Shown: in pieces, positions 8,540 to 17,007 of the stretch
How positions within the stretch are numbered: the first letter of the stretch is position 1
Layout of the letters: the number at the start of each line of letters is the position of its first letter
NCBI GenBank assembly: GCA_018711005.1
Contig: DVIT01000012.1
Location: forward strand, 62,001-126,000
Length of the DNA stretch: 64,000 nucleotides
Reading direction: 5' to 3'
Source: Candidatus Scybalocola faecigallinarum
Lineage (GTDB): Bacteria; Bacillota; Clostridia; Lachnospirales; Lachnospiraceae
The notes under the pieces: model-generated
Seen by the model: the letters and a program-made list of their open reading frames with translations, nothing else
Told to the model about the DNA's origin: nothing
The model's database searches: none
Program-made: the position numbers and the translations under genes

Positions 8540-9931
8540 ATGAAGTTGACAACAGTGCGGGAATTGTACAAGGACCAGGAAAAGTACGTGGGACAGTCCG
8601 TTAAGATCGGGGGCTGGCTGCGCAATATCCGGGATTCCAAAACCTTTGGTTTCCTTGTGATCAATGATGGAAGCTATTTTCAGACCCTTCAGGTTGTATA
8701 TACAGATAAATTAGACAATTTTTCAGAAATTTGCAGGCTGAACGTCGGCGCAGCCGTTATTGTGGAAGGAACTCTTGTGGCAACGCCCCAGGCAAAGCAG
8801 CCGTTTGAGATCCAGGCGGACAGCGTTGTGGTAGAAGGCATGTCCACACCGGATTATCCCCTTCAGCCAAAGCGCCACACCTTTGAGTATCTCCGGACCC
8901 TGCCTCATTTAAGAGCCCGGACAAACACATTCCAGGCAGTGTTCCGTGTACGCTCCCTGATCGCATATGCGATCCACAAGTTTTTCCAGGAGCAGGATTT
9001 TGTTTATGTTCATACGCCGCTGATCACAGGCAGCGACTGTGAAGGCGCAGGAGAAATGTTCCAGGTAACAACACTGGATCTGAACAATGTTCCAAAGACC
9101 GAGGACGGCCAGGTGGATTACCGTCAGGACTTTTTCGGCAAGCCCACCAACCTGACCGTCAGCGGACAGTTAAACGGTGAAACCTATGCTATGGCATTTC
9201 GGAATATTTACACCTTTGGACCTACCTTCCGCGCGGAAAATTCCAACACCACCCGCCATGCGGCAGAGTTTTGGATGATCGAGCCGGAGATGGCCTTTGC
9301 GGATCTTCAGGATAATATGGACATGGCTGAAAAGATGATCAAGTATATCATTAACTATGTTATGGAAAATGCTCCTGAGGAAATGGCCTTTTTTAACCAG
9401 TTTGTGGACAAGGGTCTCCTTGAGCGTCTGGAGCATGTGGCTACATCGGATTTTGCCCGTGTGACCTACACAGAAGCTGTGGACATTCTCATGAAGAACA
9501 ATGACCATTTTGATTATAAAGTGTCCTGGGGAACGGACCTTCAGACCGAGCATGAGCGGTATCTTACAGAAAAGGTATTTAAGCGTCCTGTATTTGTTAC
9601 CGATTATCCAAAGGAGATCAAGGCCTTTTACATGAAGCTGAACGAGGACAATAAGACAGTGGCCGCTATGGACCTTCTTGTTCCGGGCATTGGTGAGATC
9701 ATTGGCGGAAGCCAGAGAGAGGATGATCTTGATAAGCTTGTGACCCGTATGGATGAGCTGGGACTGAACAAGGATGATTACGATTTTTATCTGGATCTTC
9801 GCCGTTATGGCTCAGTGCGCCATTCCGGCTACGGCCTTGGCTTTGAGCGCTGCGTTATGTATCTGACAGGTATGTCCAACATCCGCGACGTTCTTCCGTT
9901 CCCACGAACTGTGAATAACTGCGAACTTTAA
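8540..9931 (+). CDS. asnS: Asparaginyl-tRNA synthetase
   Basis: 463 residues, the usual length. The ATG at 8540 has AAGGAGG 8 nt upstream. N-terminal OB-fold for the anticodon ([19 protein letters not shown]), then a class II catalytic domain with motif 2 around [20 protein letters not shown] and motif 3 [13 protein letters not shown]. The [11 protein letters not shown] segment and the absence of an aspartyl-specific insertion support Asn rather than Asp specificity. It charges tRNA-Asn in the cytosol. A strong terminator follows, so it appears monocistronic. Confidence 0.96.
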   Translation: MKLTTVRELYKDQEKYVGQSVKIGGWLRNIRDSKTFGFLVINDGSYFQTLQVVYTDKLDNFSEICRLNVGAAVIVEGTLVATPQAKQPFEIQADSVVVEGMSTPDYPLQPKRHTFEYLRTLPHLRARTNTFQAVFRVRSLIAYAIHKFFQEQDFVYVHTPLITGSDCEGAGEMFQVTTLDLNNVPKTEDGQVDYRQDFFGKPTNLTVSGQLNGETYAMAFRNIYTFGPTFRAENSNTTRHAAEFWMIEPEMAFADLQDNMDMAEKMIKYIINYVMENAPEEMAFFNQFVDKGLLERLEHVATSDFARVTYTEAVDILMKNNDHFDYKVSWGTDLQTEHERYLTEKVFKRPVFVTDYPKEIKAFYMKLNEDNKTVAAMDLLVPGIGEIIGGSQREDDLDKLVTRMDELGLNKDDYDFYLDLRRYGSVRHSGYGLGFERCVMYLTGMSNIRDVLPFPRTVNNCEL

Positions 9932-9986
9932 TGGCAGCCGCTGTCAGTAGTCATGCTGGCGGAACGGTTTTGCTGACAGATCATCT

Positions 9987-10026
9987 CTGCGCCTGGGGTC
10001 CGTCCGGATCTCAGGCGCAGTTTTTA
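9987..10026 (+). terminator. Terminator of asnS
   Basis: CTGCGCCTG (9987-9995) and CAGGCGCAG (10012-10020) form a perfect 9-bp stem followed at once by TTTTTAT. Confidence 0.9.
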
Positions 10027-10100
10027 TAGGAAACGCCGGACAAGGGGCCGCCAGCCTGCATGAGCGGGCAGGACAGCCTTTATGGAAAGGAGGCATTATT

Positions 10101-11213
10101 TTGCGGTTTTATCATCTTGCAGACGTACACCTGGGGGCTGTGCCGGATCGGGACCGTCCCTGGAGCGCCCAGAGGGCCAGGGATATTTTTGAAAGCTTTT
10201 ATCAGGTTTTGGACCAGGCCCGGGAAGAAGGGATCGATGCCATTTTTATCTGCGGTGATCTGTTCCACCGCCAGCCCTTAAAGCGGGAGCTGAAGGAGCT
10301 GGCTTACCATTTTGCAAAAGCCTCCGGGACACAGATCTTTATGATCGCAGGAAACCACGATCCCGTAACGGAAGGCTCGCCATACAAGACCTTTGCCTGG
10401 CCGGAAAATGTCACTTTTCTTTCCGGCAGTCAATGCCGGCGGATTTATGTGCCTTCCCTGAACTTATGTGTTTACGGCCTGAGCTATCACAGCCGGGAGA
10501 TTACCCGGCCTCTTTATGATGACCTGGATCCCCGGAAGTTTTCAAAGGACAGTGAAGGGCTGCCGAAGGACTGCTGCCACATTCTTTTGGCCCACGGCGG
10601 CGACCAGAAGCACATTCCCATACGCTGGGACCGCCTGAGAGCTTCAGGATTCGATTATATTGCCCTTGGGCATATACATAAGCCGTGGCTGGATCCGGCG
10701 GGGAAAATGGCCTATTGCGGCGCTCTGCAGCCGGTTGATAAAAATGATGAGGGTCCCCACGGTTTTATTCGCGGAGAGGTCACCGGCAGGCAGGTAAAGC
10801 TGTCCTTTGTGCCCTGGGCAAAATGGAATTATGTCAACCTGAATATAAATGTCTGCGGGGACATGACCTGGTCGGAGGTAAAGGATCTGACGGCCCAAAG
10901 GATGGAGGATTGCAGTGCATCTTTGGCCCCGGGGAAAACAAACCTTTACAAGATCGCTTTGGAGGGTTTCAAATCACTGGATTTAGCCTATGACCTGAAA
11001 GAGCTTTTTCACATGGGGAATGTGGTGTCGGTCACCGATGCCATGGCACTGGATTTTGATTTTGACAGCCTTTATGAAGCCAATAAGGGAAACCTTCTGG
11101 GACGCTATATGGATAAGGTAAAGGCAATGGATCTGGATGAAGCATCCCGCCGGAAGATCCTGTATTACGGTTTTTGTGCCCTGTACAGGACCGGCGGAGG
11201 GATGGGCCAATAG
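10101..11213 (+). CDS. yhaO: YhaO/SbcD-like metallophosphoesterase, DNA repair nuclease subunit
   Basis: 370 residues with a TTG start at 10101, supported by GGAAAGGAGG just upstream and no alternative. The calcineurin-like nuclease motifs are in order: DVHLG, CGDLFHR, AGNHD, LAHGGD and GHIHKP, the five metal-binding motifs of Mre11/SbcD nucleases. It is shorter than some SbcD proteins and is followed after 16 nt by a YhaN-like ATPase gene, the Bacillus yhaO-yhaN arrangement. By family, it would process DNA ends or hairpins together with the ATPase partner. The role in this organism is inferred. Confidence 0.9.
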   Translation: MRFYHLADVHLGAVPDRDRPWSAQRARDIFESFYQVLDQAREEGIDAIFICGDLFHRQPLKRELKELAYHFAKASGTQIFMIAGNHDPVTEGSPYKTFAWPENVTFLSGSQCRRIYVPSLNLCVYGLSYHSREITRPLYDDLDPRKFSKDSEGLPKDCCHILLAHGGDQKHIPIRWDRLRASGFDYIALGHIHKPWLDPAGKMAYCGALQPVDKNDEGPHGFIRGEVTGRQVKLSFVPWAKWNYVNLNINVCGDMTWSEVKDLTAQRMEDCSASLAPGKTNLYKIALEGFKSLDLAYDLKELFHMGNVVSVTDAMALDFDFDSLYEANKGNLLGRYMDKVKAMDLDEASRRKILYYGFCALYRTGGGMGQ

Positions 11214-11229
11214 GACAGGAGAAAAATAT

Positions 11230-13065
11230 ATGGTTATAAAAGAACTGGATCTGATCCATTTTGGAAAGTTCCATCATTATAAAATCGAGCTTGGCCCTCA
11301 TCTGAACGTGCTGTGCGGCCCCAATGAGGCTGGAAAGTCCACCATCTGTGCATTTATACGCTGTATGCTTTTTGGCGCCCGAAGGCTGCGGGGCCGGGCT
11401 GCAGCATCGGATCTGTACAGCCGTTATCTGCCCTGGGAAACGCCGGGCAGCTATGAAGGGGCCATAATCTTTGAGTATAGCCGCCGGACGTACCGTCTGT
11501 ACCGGAATTTTTATAAAGACGGGCAAAGCGTCAGCCTGATCTGTCTGGATACAGGAAAGCCGGAAGCGCTGCCTCACGGCCATTTAGGAGATCTGATCCC
11601 CGGGCTTACGGAAGAAAATTATTTGAATACGATCCATGTAGCCCAGGGACACAGCGCTATGGATACCCAGTTTGCCCTGGAGCTTCAAAGCCAGGCGGCC
11701 AATCTGGTCATGACCGGGAGCGCCACCCTTCATCTTGGACAGGCGCTGGACTATTTAAAGGAGGAGCGGCTAAAGCTGCAAAAAACGGCGCCGGCAGATC
11801 AGCTGAAGCTTTTGGAGGAGAAGATAGATACAATAAAGGCCCAAAAGGCCGCATGGAGCCGCGAAAACGAAACGGAGGGGCGGCAGCAGGGGAAAGATGA
11901 TCCGGAAGCCCTTGCCGGACAGCTGGCCAGGGTGCGCCGGGAAATGCAGCAGTGCCAGACCCGGGCAGGTATGCTTATAAGCGAGGAAAAACAGTGGACC
12001 CAGATCGTCCATGACCGCCAGGCCCGGGCAGATTTTTGGGAGACCCGGAAAGCTCCGCCTGAGACCGACGGTGGCGATGACAATGATCAAAGCTCCCACG
12101 GGCACACAAATGTCTCCGGAACCTTTGCCAGGCGCTGGCTTGTGTGTCTGGCTGCCGGGGCAGTCCTTGGGGTGCTTTTCATGCTCCTTTGGAGCTTTCT
12201 GCCCCCCTGGCTGGCTGGCGCAGGATCAGCTGTCAGTCTTTTTTTGGTGATCCTGGGGATCCTTGGGGGAATGGGCCTGTTTGGAAGAAAAGGGGATATG
12301 GAACAACCGGAGCCAAAAAGACAGCCGTCTGAGGCTGCGGCGCCGGAGCAAAGAAAGGCGGCCATGGCCCAGGCGGATCAGGCACGGCAGCAGCTGGCTC
12401 AGATTAAAAAAGAAAAGGAGCAGCTTGGGCAGGACTTAAGCCTGCTGGAGCAAAAGGAAGCTCAGCTCCAGGAACAGCTTGGCATCCTTAAAAAGCACCA
12501 GGAGCGCCGGGAATGGGAAGCAGAACGTCAGGCCGAAGCGGATAATGCCCTGGAGGAATATGAGGAGCAGGTGAAGGCGCTGAAAAGTGAGATCAAAGCC
12601 CTGGATCAGGAGTTGTTTTGCATAGATACGGCGCGCCAGACCATCCAGTCCCTGGCGCAGGAGATCCACGAGGACTTTGGCGGACAGCTTTGCCGGGAAG
12701 CTTCCCGGATCATGGAGGAGATCACGGGAAATGCCAGGAGATTTTATGTCAACCCGGATCTTAAAGTTTCTGTGGACAATTCCCGGACGCTGGTGCCCAT
12801 GGACCGTCTCAGCAAGGGAACGGTGGAGCAGATGCATGTGGCCTTAAGATTATCTGCGTCGGAGCTGGTGTTTGGCAGTGAGGAAATGCCGGTAATCCTT
12901 GACGATACCTTTGCATTTTATGATGATGGGCGTCTGAAGGCATTTTTAAGGTGGCTGTCTGAGAAAAGGGCCGGACAGGCCATTCTCATGACCTGCCAGC
13001 ACCGGGAGTGTGATATGCTGGACGGGCTTAATGTGGATTATAATTATGTAAACCTTGAGGCGTAA
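11230..13065 (+). CDS. yhaN: YhaN-like AAA/SMC-type ATPase with central membrane segments
   Basis: 611 residues from the ATG at 11230, following AGGACAGGAG. N-terminal Walker A GPNEAGKST, long charged coiled-coil stretches rich in Gln/Glu/Lys (residues about 190-280 and 370-510), a hydrophobic region at about 302-352 (RWLVCLAAGAVLGVLFML and a second helix), and C-terminal signature LSKGTVEQMHVAL with Walker B VILDDTFAFYDD. SbcC/Rad50-like ATPases use ATP to open and close the nuclease; the membrane insert in the coiled coil distinguishes the YhaN group. Coupled with the nuclease gene before it. Confidence 0.87.
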   Translation: MVIKELDLIHFGKFHHYKIELGPHLNVLCGPNEAGKSTICAFIRCMLFGARRLRGRAAASDLYSRYLPWETPGSYEGAIIFEYSRRTYRLYRNFYKDGQSVSLICLDTGKPEALPHGHLGDLIPGLTEENYLNTIHVAQGHSAMDTQFALELQSQAANLVMTGSATLHLGQALDYLKEERLKLQKTAPADQLKLLEEKIDTIKAQKAAWSRENETEGRQQGKDDPEALAGQLARVRREMQQCQTRAGMLISEEKQWTQIVHDRQARADFWETRKAPPETDGGDDNDQSSHGHTNVSGTFARRWLVCLAAGAVLGVLFMLLWSFLPPWLAGAGSAVSLFLVILGILGGMGLFGRKGDMEQPEPKRQPSEAAAPEQRKAAMAQADQARQQLAQIKKEKEQLGQDLSLLEQKEAQLQEQLGILKKHQERREWEAERQAEADNALEEYEEQVKALKSEIKALDQELFCIDTARQTIQSLAQEIHEDFGGQLCREASRIMEEITGNARRFYVNPDLKVSVDNSRTLVPMDRLSKGTVEQMHVALRLSASELVFGSEEMPVILDDTFAFYDDGRLKAFLRWLSEKRAGQAILMTCQHRECDMLDGLNVDYNYVNLEA

Positions 13066-13070
13066 AAGAA

Positions 13071-13121
13071 GGCCGGAGGGAATGCTTCCTGATTGGAAGC
13101 GTCCCTCCGGCCTGGTTTTTA
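13071..13121 (+). terminator. Terminator after yhaN
   Basis: GGCCGGAGGG (13071-13080) pairs with CCCTCCGGCC (13103-13112), extended inside by TGCTTCC/GGAAGCG; then GTTTTTATTT. The convergent prs gene ends 40 nt further on. Confidence 0.9.
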
Positions 13122-13159
13122 TTTCAGTAACGCCAATGTTTTGCTGCCGCCGCAAAGCA

Positions 13160-14356
13160 TCAGTCGTTGTCTATATTTTCTCTTTGGCCCTTGCGGTACT
13201 GGTCAAGCAGCGCGTCAATCTTGTCATAAGGATCAAGGAGACGGCTGATGGAATGATCGTGGTTAATGGAGTCAATGAGCAGGGCAATATACTTGCTCAG
13301 GTCTACATTAATGTAGTATTCTCTGCTTAAAAGCTCCGGTGTCTGATAGATCACATTGGATGTGAGCACTTTGTCGATCAGGCCGTTTTCATAATACTTG
13401 TCAAATTCGCTCATGCCGTTGGTGAAAAGGCCGAAGGTTGCAGCAACAAATACCCTTCTGGCTTTGCGCTTTTTAAGCTCTTTTGCCACATCCAGCATAC
13501 TTTCGCCGGAGGAGATCATATCGTCAACAATAAGAACATCCTTGCCTTCCACAGAAGCCCCTAAAAACTCGTGAGCCACGATAGGGTTGCGTCCGTTGAC
13601 AATGGTTGTGTAATCCCGGCGCTTGTAGAACATACCTACATCGACGCCAAGGACTGTGCCATAGTACACAGCACGGGTCATAGCCCCTTCATCCGGGCTG
13701 ATGACCATAAGATGGTCGCTGTCGATCTGCATATCAGGAACATGCTTGCACAGGCACTTGATAAACTGATATGTCGGCTGAATATTATCGAAACCGCTTA
13801 ATGGGATCGCATTCTGTACCCGGGGATCATGAGCGTCAAAGGTCAGGATGTTCTCCACACCCATGTCGTTCAGTTCCTTTAATGCCAGAGCGCAGTCCAG
13901 AGATTCTCTTTTGGAGCGCTTGTGCTGACGGCTTTCATAAAGGAACGGCATGATCACGTTAATCCGGCGGGCTTTTCCTGTAGCTGCCGAGATGATACGT
14001 TTAAGATCTGCAAAATGATCATCCGGAGACATGCGGTTTTCATGGCCGCAAAGGGAATATTTAATACTGTAATTGGTAACATCGACAAGAAGGTACAGAT
14101 CTTTACCGCGGACTGATTCCAGGATCGTACCCTTTGCCTCGCCGCTGCCAAAACGTGAACACTTGGCATCAATGATGTAATTATCTTTCTGATAGCCTTC
14201 AAAATGGATCGATGACATGTGTTTGCCGGTTCTTTCTTTACGCCATGCTACAATGTAGTCATTGACACGTTTGCCAAGGCTGCTGCAGCTTTCGAGAGGG
14301 ATGATCCCCAGATCGCCGAAAGGAACGGTTTCTTTGAAATTCTCAGTTTGATTCAT
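13160..14356 (-). CDS. prs: Ribose-phosphate pyrophosphokinase, long form
   Basis: 398 residues, against about 315 in the common form; the extra length is an N-terminal extension of about 50 residues and a C-terminal tail of about 40. ATG at 14356 follows TGGAGG. The enzyme signatures are present in modified form: FLYESRQHKRSKRES for the ATP-binding region, TFDAHDPRVQNA, a flexible loop FYKRRDYTT and the PRPP loop VLIVDDMISSGES (standard form DDMIDTAG). It makes PRPP from ribose-5-phosphate and ATP for nucleotide, His and Trp synthesis. An AT-rich 168-bp stretch upstream holds TATAAA on the minus strand (14418-14423) but no clear -35 box. Confidence 0.88.
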   Translation of the reverse strand: MNQTENFKETVPFGDLGIIPLESCSSLGKRVNDYIVAWRKERTGKHMSSIHFEGYQKDNYIIDAKCSRFGSGEAKGTILESVRGKDLYLLVDVTNYSIKYSLCGHENRMSPDDHFADLKRIISAATGKARRINVIMPFLYESRQHKRSKRESLDCALALKELNDMGVENILTFDAHDPRVQNAIPLSGFDNIQPTYQFIKCLCKHVPDMQIDSDHLMVISPDEGAMTRAVYYGTVLGVDVGMFYKRRDYTTIVNGRNPIVAHEFLGASVEGKDVLIVDDMISSGESMLDVAKELKKRKARRVFVAATFGLFTNGMSEFDKYYENGLIDKVLTSNVIYQTPELLSREYYINVDLSKYIALLIDSINHDHSISRLLDPYDKIDALLDQYRKGQRENIDND

Positions 14357-14524
14357 GTTTTACCTCCATGGTATGTGTACGCAAATAAGTTACATAACGG
14401 ATTTTTAACACATTCATTTTATAGGAGATGTTTCTATAAAACAAGTGTAAAAATAATTTTTGTAAGGTTTCGTCGAATTTTGTAAAACTCTGGTTAAAAG
14501 TCTGTTAATTGTGAATAAAGAATG

Positions 14525-15526
14525 CTATGCCGGCGGCAGGGCAATGGCTTTTTTCACCCGGATATCATCGCCGAAAATTGCAAAAACCTGATAATTGCTG
14601 ATGATTCGGGAGAAGATCCGTTCACTGTATTCTTTTTGGAGCTGTTCCAAAGACAGATTTGTGGAAATAATGGTGGACCTGCGTCTCAGCAGCCGTTCAT
14701 TAATGCATAAAAACAGCTGAGACGTAATAAAGGTGTTATTCATCTCCGTGCCAAGGTCATCAATTATGAGCAGGTCGCAGTCGAAAATATAGCTGAACAT
14801 ATCCTCATCTCCGGCCGCATCATCGTCCTTGCCGAAGGTATTGCTTTCAAGAATATCTACCAGCTGGAAAGCGGTAAGGTAAATGACTGTGTGGGCCGAA
14901 TCCAGCAGCTCACGGGCGATGCAGTTGGACAGGAAGGTCTTTCCCACGCCGGTGTTCCCGTAAAACAGGAGATTATCCTGCTTTTTGTCAAAGTCAGAAA
15001 TAAAATCCCGGCAGCAGGACAGAATGTTTTCCATATTTTGCCTGGGGCTGATCCCAAGGCGGCGGTCTTTTTCCGTGGAATAATAATCCAGTCGAAAGCT
15101 GTCGAAATTCTCCTCAAGAAGGCGCTGGCGGATATTGGACTGGGCATAGACCAGATCAACAATGGCCTGCTTAAAACAGTGGCACTTTTCATTGCCGATA
15201 AAGCCCGTATCCTGGCAGTCCGGGCAGTGGTACTTCGGCTCCAGGTAGTCTGCCGGAAAGCTGTGAGATGCCAAAAGCTCCTTGCGCTGCTTTTCAAGCT
15301 GTGCCATATCCGATTTAAACTGGCTAATGGACGCATCCGATTTGCTGACAATGGCCTTTCGGGCGTATTCTGCCGCAGTGTGTGCCATGTCCTCATCCAG
15401 CTGGCGCAGCTGGGGGATAGCTGCGTAAACCTCCTGGCGGCGGGCATCCAGCTGGCGGATGCTTTCAAAACGCAGCTGGTCGTAGCGGCGCAGTATGGCG
15501 TTATATTGTGAATTTTTCAGTGGCAT
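14525..15526 (-). CDS. dnaI: Replicative helicase loader, DnaI/DnaC-like AAA+ ATPase
   Basis: 333 residues. An N-terminal helical region is followed by a zinc-finger-like segment (HCPDCQDTGF then KCHCF, around residues 103-120), then the AAA+ domain with Walker A YGNTGVGKTFL and Walker B LLIIDDLGTE, sensor STNLSLEQL and an arginine-finger SERIFSRI. DnaI in Bacillus loads the DnaC helicase at origins; the Zn-binding N-terminal domain is a DnaI hallmark. The start is 3 nt after the dnaD stop, with GGAGG inside the end of dnaD, so the two form an operon. Confidence 0.9.
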   Translation of the reverse strand: MPLKNSQYNAILRRYDQLRFESIRQLDARRQEVYAAIPQLRQLDEDMAHTAAEYARKAIVSKSDASISQFKSDMAQLEKQRKELLASHSFPADYLEPKYHCPDCQDTGFIGNEKCHCFKQAIVDLVYAQSNIRQRLLEENFDSFRLDYYSTEKDRRLGISPRQNMENILSCCRDFISDFDKKQDNLLFYGNTGVGKTFLSNCIARELLDSAHTVIYLTAFQLVDILESNTFGKDDDAAGDEDMFSYIFDCDLLIIDDLGTEMNNTFITSQLFLCINERLLRRRSTIISTNLSLEQLQKEYSERIFSRIISNYQVFAIFGDDIRVKKAIALPPA

Positions 15527-15529
15527 GGA

Positions 15530-16726
15530 TCATGACCTCCCATTTTCTGGCTGTTTCATAGTTTTCCCCAAAAGCACCTGTTCTAAATTACTGTAGTCAT
15601 AAGAGCGCTGCTCAAAATTATGGAATTTGTTGCCCGAAGGCTTGCCTGACGAAGCGTTCCTGGCAGCGGATTCCTGATTTTTCCGGTCCTGATCGGCCTT
15701 TTCATGCTTTTTGCGGACATGTTCCTCATCCAGACGCTTAACATCCTCAAGACTGCCCACATTGTTTTTGTACCAGCGCTCAAGAATACTTTGGGCATAG
15801 GCAAAGCTTGGGCTGTGAGTCGTCTCGATGGTGCGGCGGCAGGCTTCCAGGATTACAGGCATGGGAAATCCGTACTCCCGGGTCCAGCGGCGGATATGCT
15901 CCACCTCCGACGGGGCAGGATTACGGTTGGTTATGCCGAAAGCCTTTAAAATGTCGAAATAGGTCTTATTATAGTAAGCGGAACGGGCCTTGGCCTTAGC
16001 CACCGTATCAATGCCGTCCCTGGCCCAGGCCAGGGCGGTTTTTTCAATGTAGTGGATACTGTAGTGGTTATTGGAGACACAGTATTCAAATAAGTATTCA
16101 ATAAGATCTGAGGAAAATCCCAGCTTTTCCCCCATAAAAACAATAATGTTCACATCCGTAGGCCCAAGGGGCTTGCCAAGATACTGTTCAATAACGAAAA
16201 AAAGCTGGCTGTCATTTTTTTGCTTAAAGCTGGACAGCTCTCTGGCAGAGTAGGCCGGAATGCCGTTGTACATATTAGGCTTTGCTTCCGTGTCCTGGAG
16301 GGATGCCCTGGGGGAGATCAGATCCATGGGCATGGCAAGATCGTCCCCGGTTTCCTGGCCCTGACGGACAGCAGTCTGCTCTTTGGAGGGCATGGGTTTC
16401 TTCGCCACCGGACGTCCGTCAGACACCTTTGATTCCCGGGACACCAGGCGGATGGATGCCAGCTGGCCTTTCTCATAGCTTAAAGCCACCAGCCCTTCCC
16501 GCTCCCAGTATTTCAGGGCGCGCAAAACATCGTTTTCTGTCATGCAAAACGTATCTGCGGCGCTTGCCAGACTGACGCCGGCTCCCGGATCCGAAGCATA
16601 GCGCAGGAAATAAAGATAGACCTTAACAAATTCACCGCTGGCTTTTGGCATGTAATTATCAAGAAAATCATTGGATAAAACAGTGACTGCCGCATCCGGC
16701 GGCCCCTGGATCGTTAATGTGTTCAT
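15530..16726 (-). CDS. dnaD: DnaD/DnaB-like primosome protein
   Basis: 398 residues. The N-terminal 100 residues form a winged-helix-like DDBH1 domain (NDFLDNYMPKASGEFVKVYL and LKYWEREGLVAL). After a variable linker, residues about 260-340 form a DDBH2 (DnaB_2) domain with YxxxIxxW-like sequence EVEHIRRWTREYGFP and AYAQSILERWYKNN. The tail is Lys/Glu-rich and ends with a short motif. In Firmicutes these proteins remodel origin DNA and recruit the helicase loader; here the loader is encoded next. A good promoter and a DnaA-box cluster precede it. Whether it is the functional DnaD or DnaB equivalent cannot be decided from sequence. Confidence 0.87.
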   Translation of the reverse strand: MNTLTIQGPPDAAVTVLSNDFLDNYMPKASGEFVKVYLYFLRYASDPGAGVSLASAADTFCMTENDVLRALKYWEREGLVALSYEKGQLASIRLVSRESKVSDGRPVAKKPMPSKEQTAVRQGQETGDDLAMPMDLISPRASLQDTEAKPNMYNGIPAYSARELSSFKQKNDSQLFFVIEQYLGKPLGPTDVNIIVFMGEKLGFSSDLIEYLFEYCVSNNHYSIHYIEKTALAWARDGIDTVAKAKARSAYYNKTYFDILKAFGITNRNPAPSEVEHIRRWTREYGFPMPVILEACRRTIETTHSPSFAYAQSILERWYKNNVGSLEDVKRLDEEHVRKKHEKADQDRKNQESAARNASSGKPSGNKFHNFEQRSYDYSNLEQVLLGKTMKQPENGRS

Positions 16727-16757
16727 GGATTCACCTGTACTTTCCGATTATGCCTGT

Positions 16758-16786
16758 AGTATAACACAGTTTTCAAAAAATGAGAA
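16758..16786 (-). promoter_or_regulatory. Sigma-A promoter of dnaD-dnaI
   Basis: On the minus strand TTCTCA (16781-16786), 17-nt spacer, TATACT (16758-16763). The transcript would start about 25 nt before the dnaD start codon. DnaA boxes lie immediately upstream of the -35 box. Confidence 0.65.
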
Positions 16787-16795
16787 TAGGCGGGG

Positions 16796-17007
16796 AAATC
16801 CACAGTCTGTGAATATTTTTTTTGTGGAAAATGTGGATAATGTGGATAAACGGTGGACATAATACGTCAACCAATTTTTGTTTTTTGGCGTAAAATAGGG
16901 AATTTCCGCGATTTATGGGAATTTGTGCGGATGTTGTTATGTAAATAAAAATATCCACAAATTCATAAACATAAAATTGTTTATAAATTTGTGGATAATG
17001 TGGATAA
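16796..17007. promoter_or_regulatory. DnaA-box cluster upstream of the primosome operon
   Basis: Four perfect TGTGGATAA sequences (reverse of the TTATCCACA box) occur as two directly abutting pairs: 16832-16840 with 16841-16849, and 16990-16998 with 16999-17007. Near matches are TGTGGAAAA (16823-16831), AAATCCACA (16796-16804) and ATATCCACA (16951-16959, opposite orientation). The 140 bp between the pairs is AT-rich. The last box abuts the murC stop codon. The Bacillus dnaB-dnaI operon is known to be DnaA-controlled, and this fits the same logic. Confidence 0.85.

Noticed and set aside
16796..17007. Chromosomal replication origin
   Set aside because: DnaA boxes and AT-rich DNA are present, but dnaA, dnaN and rpmH are not nearby, so I call it a DnaA-regulated or titrating site rather than oriC.
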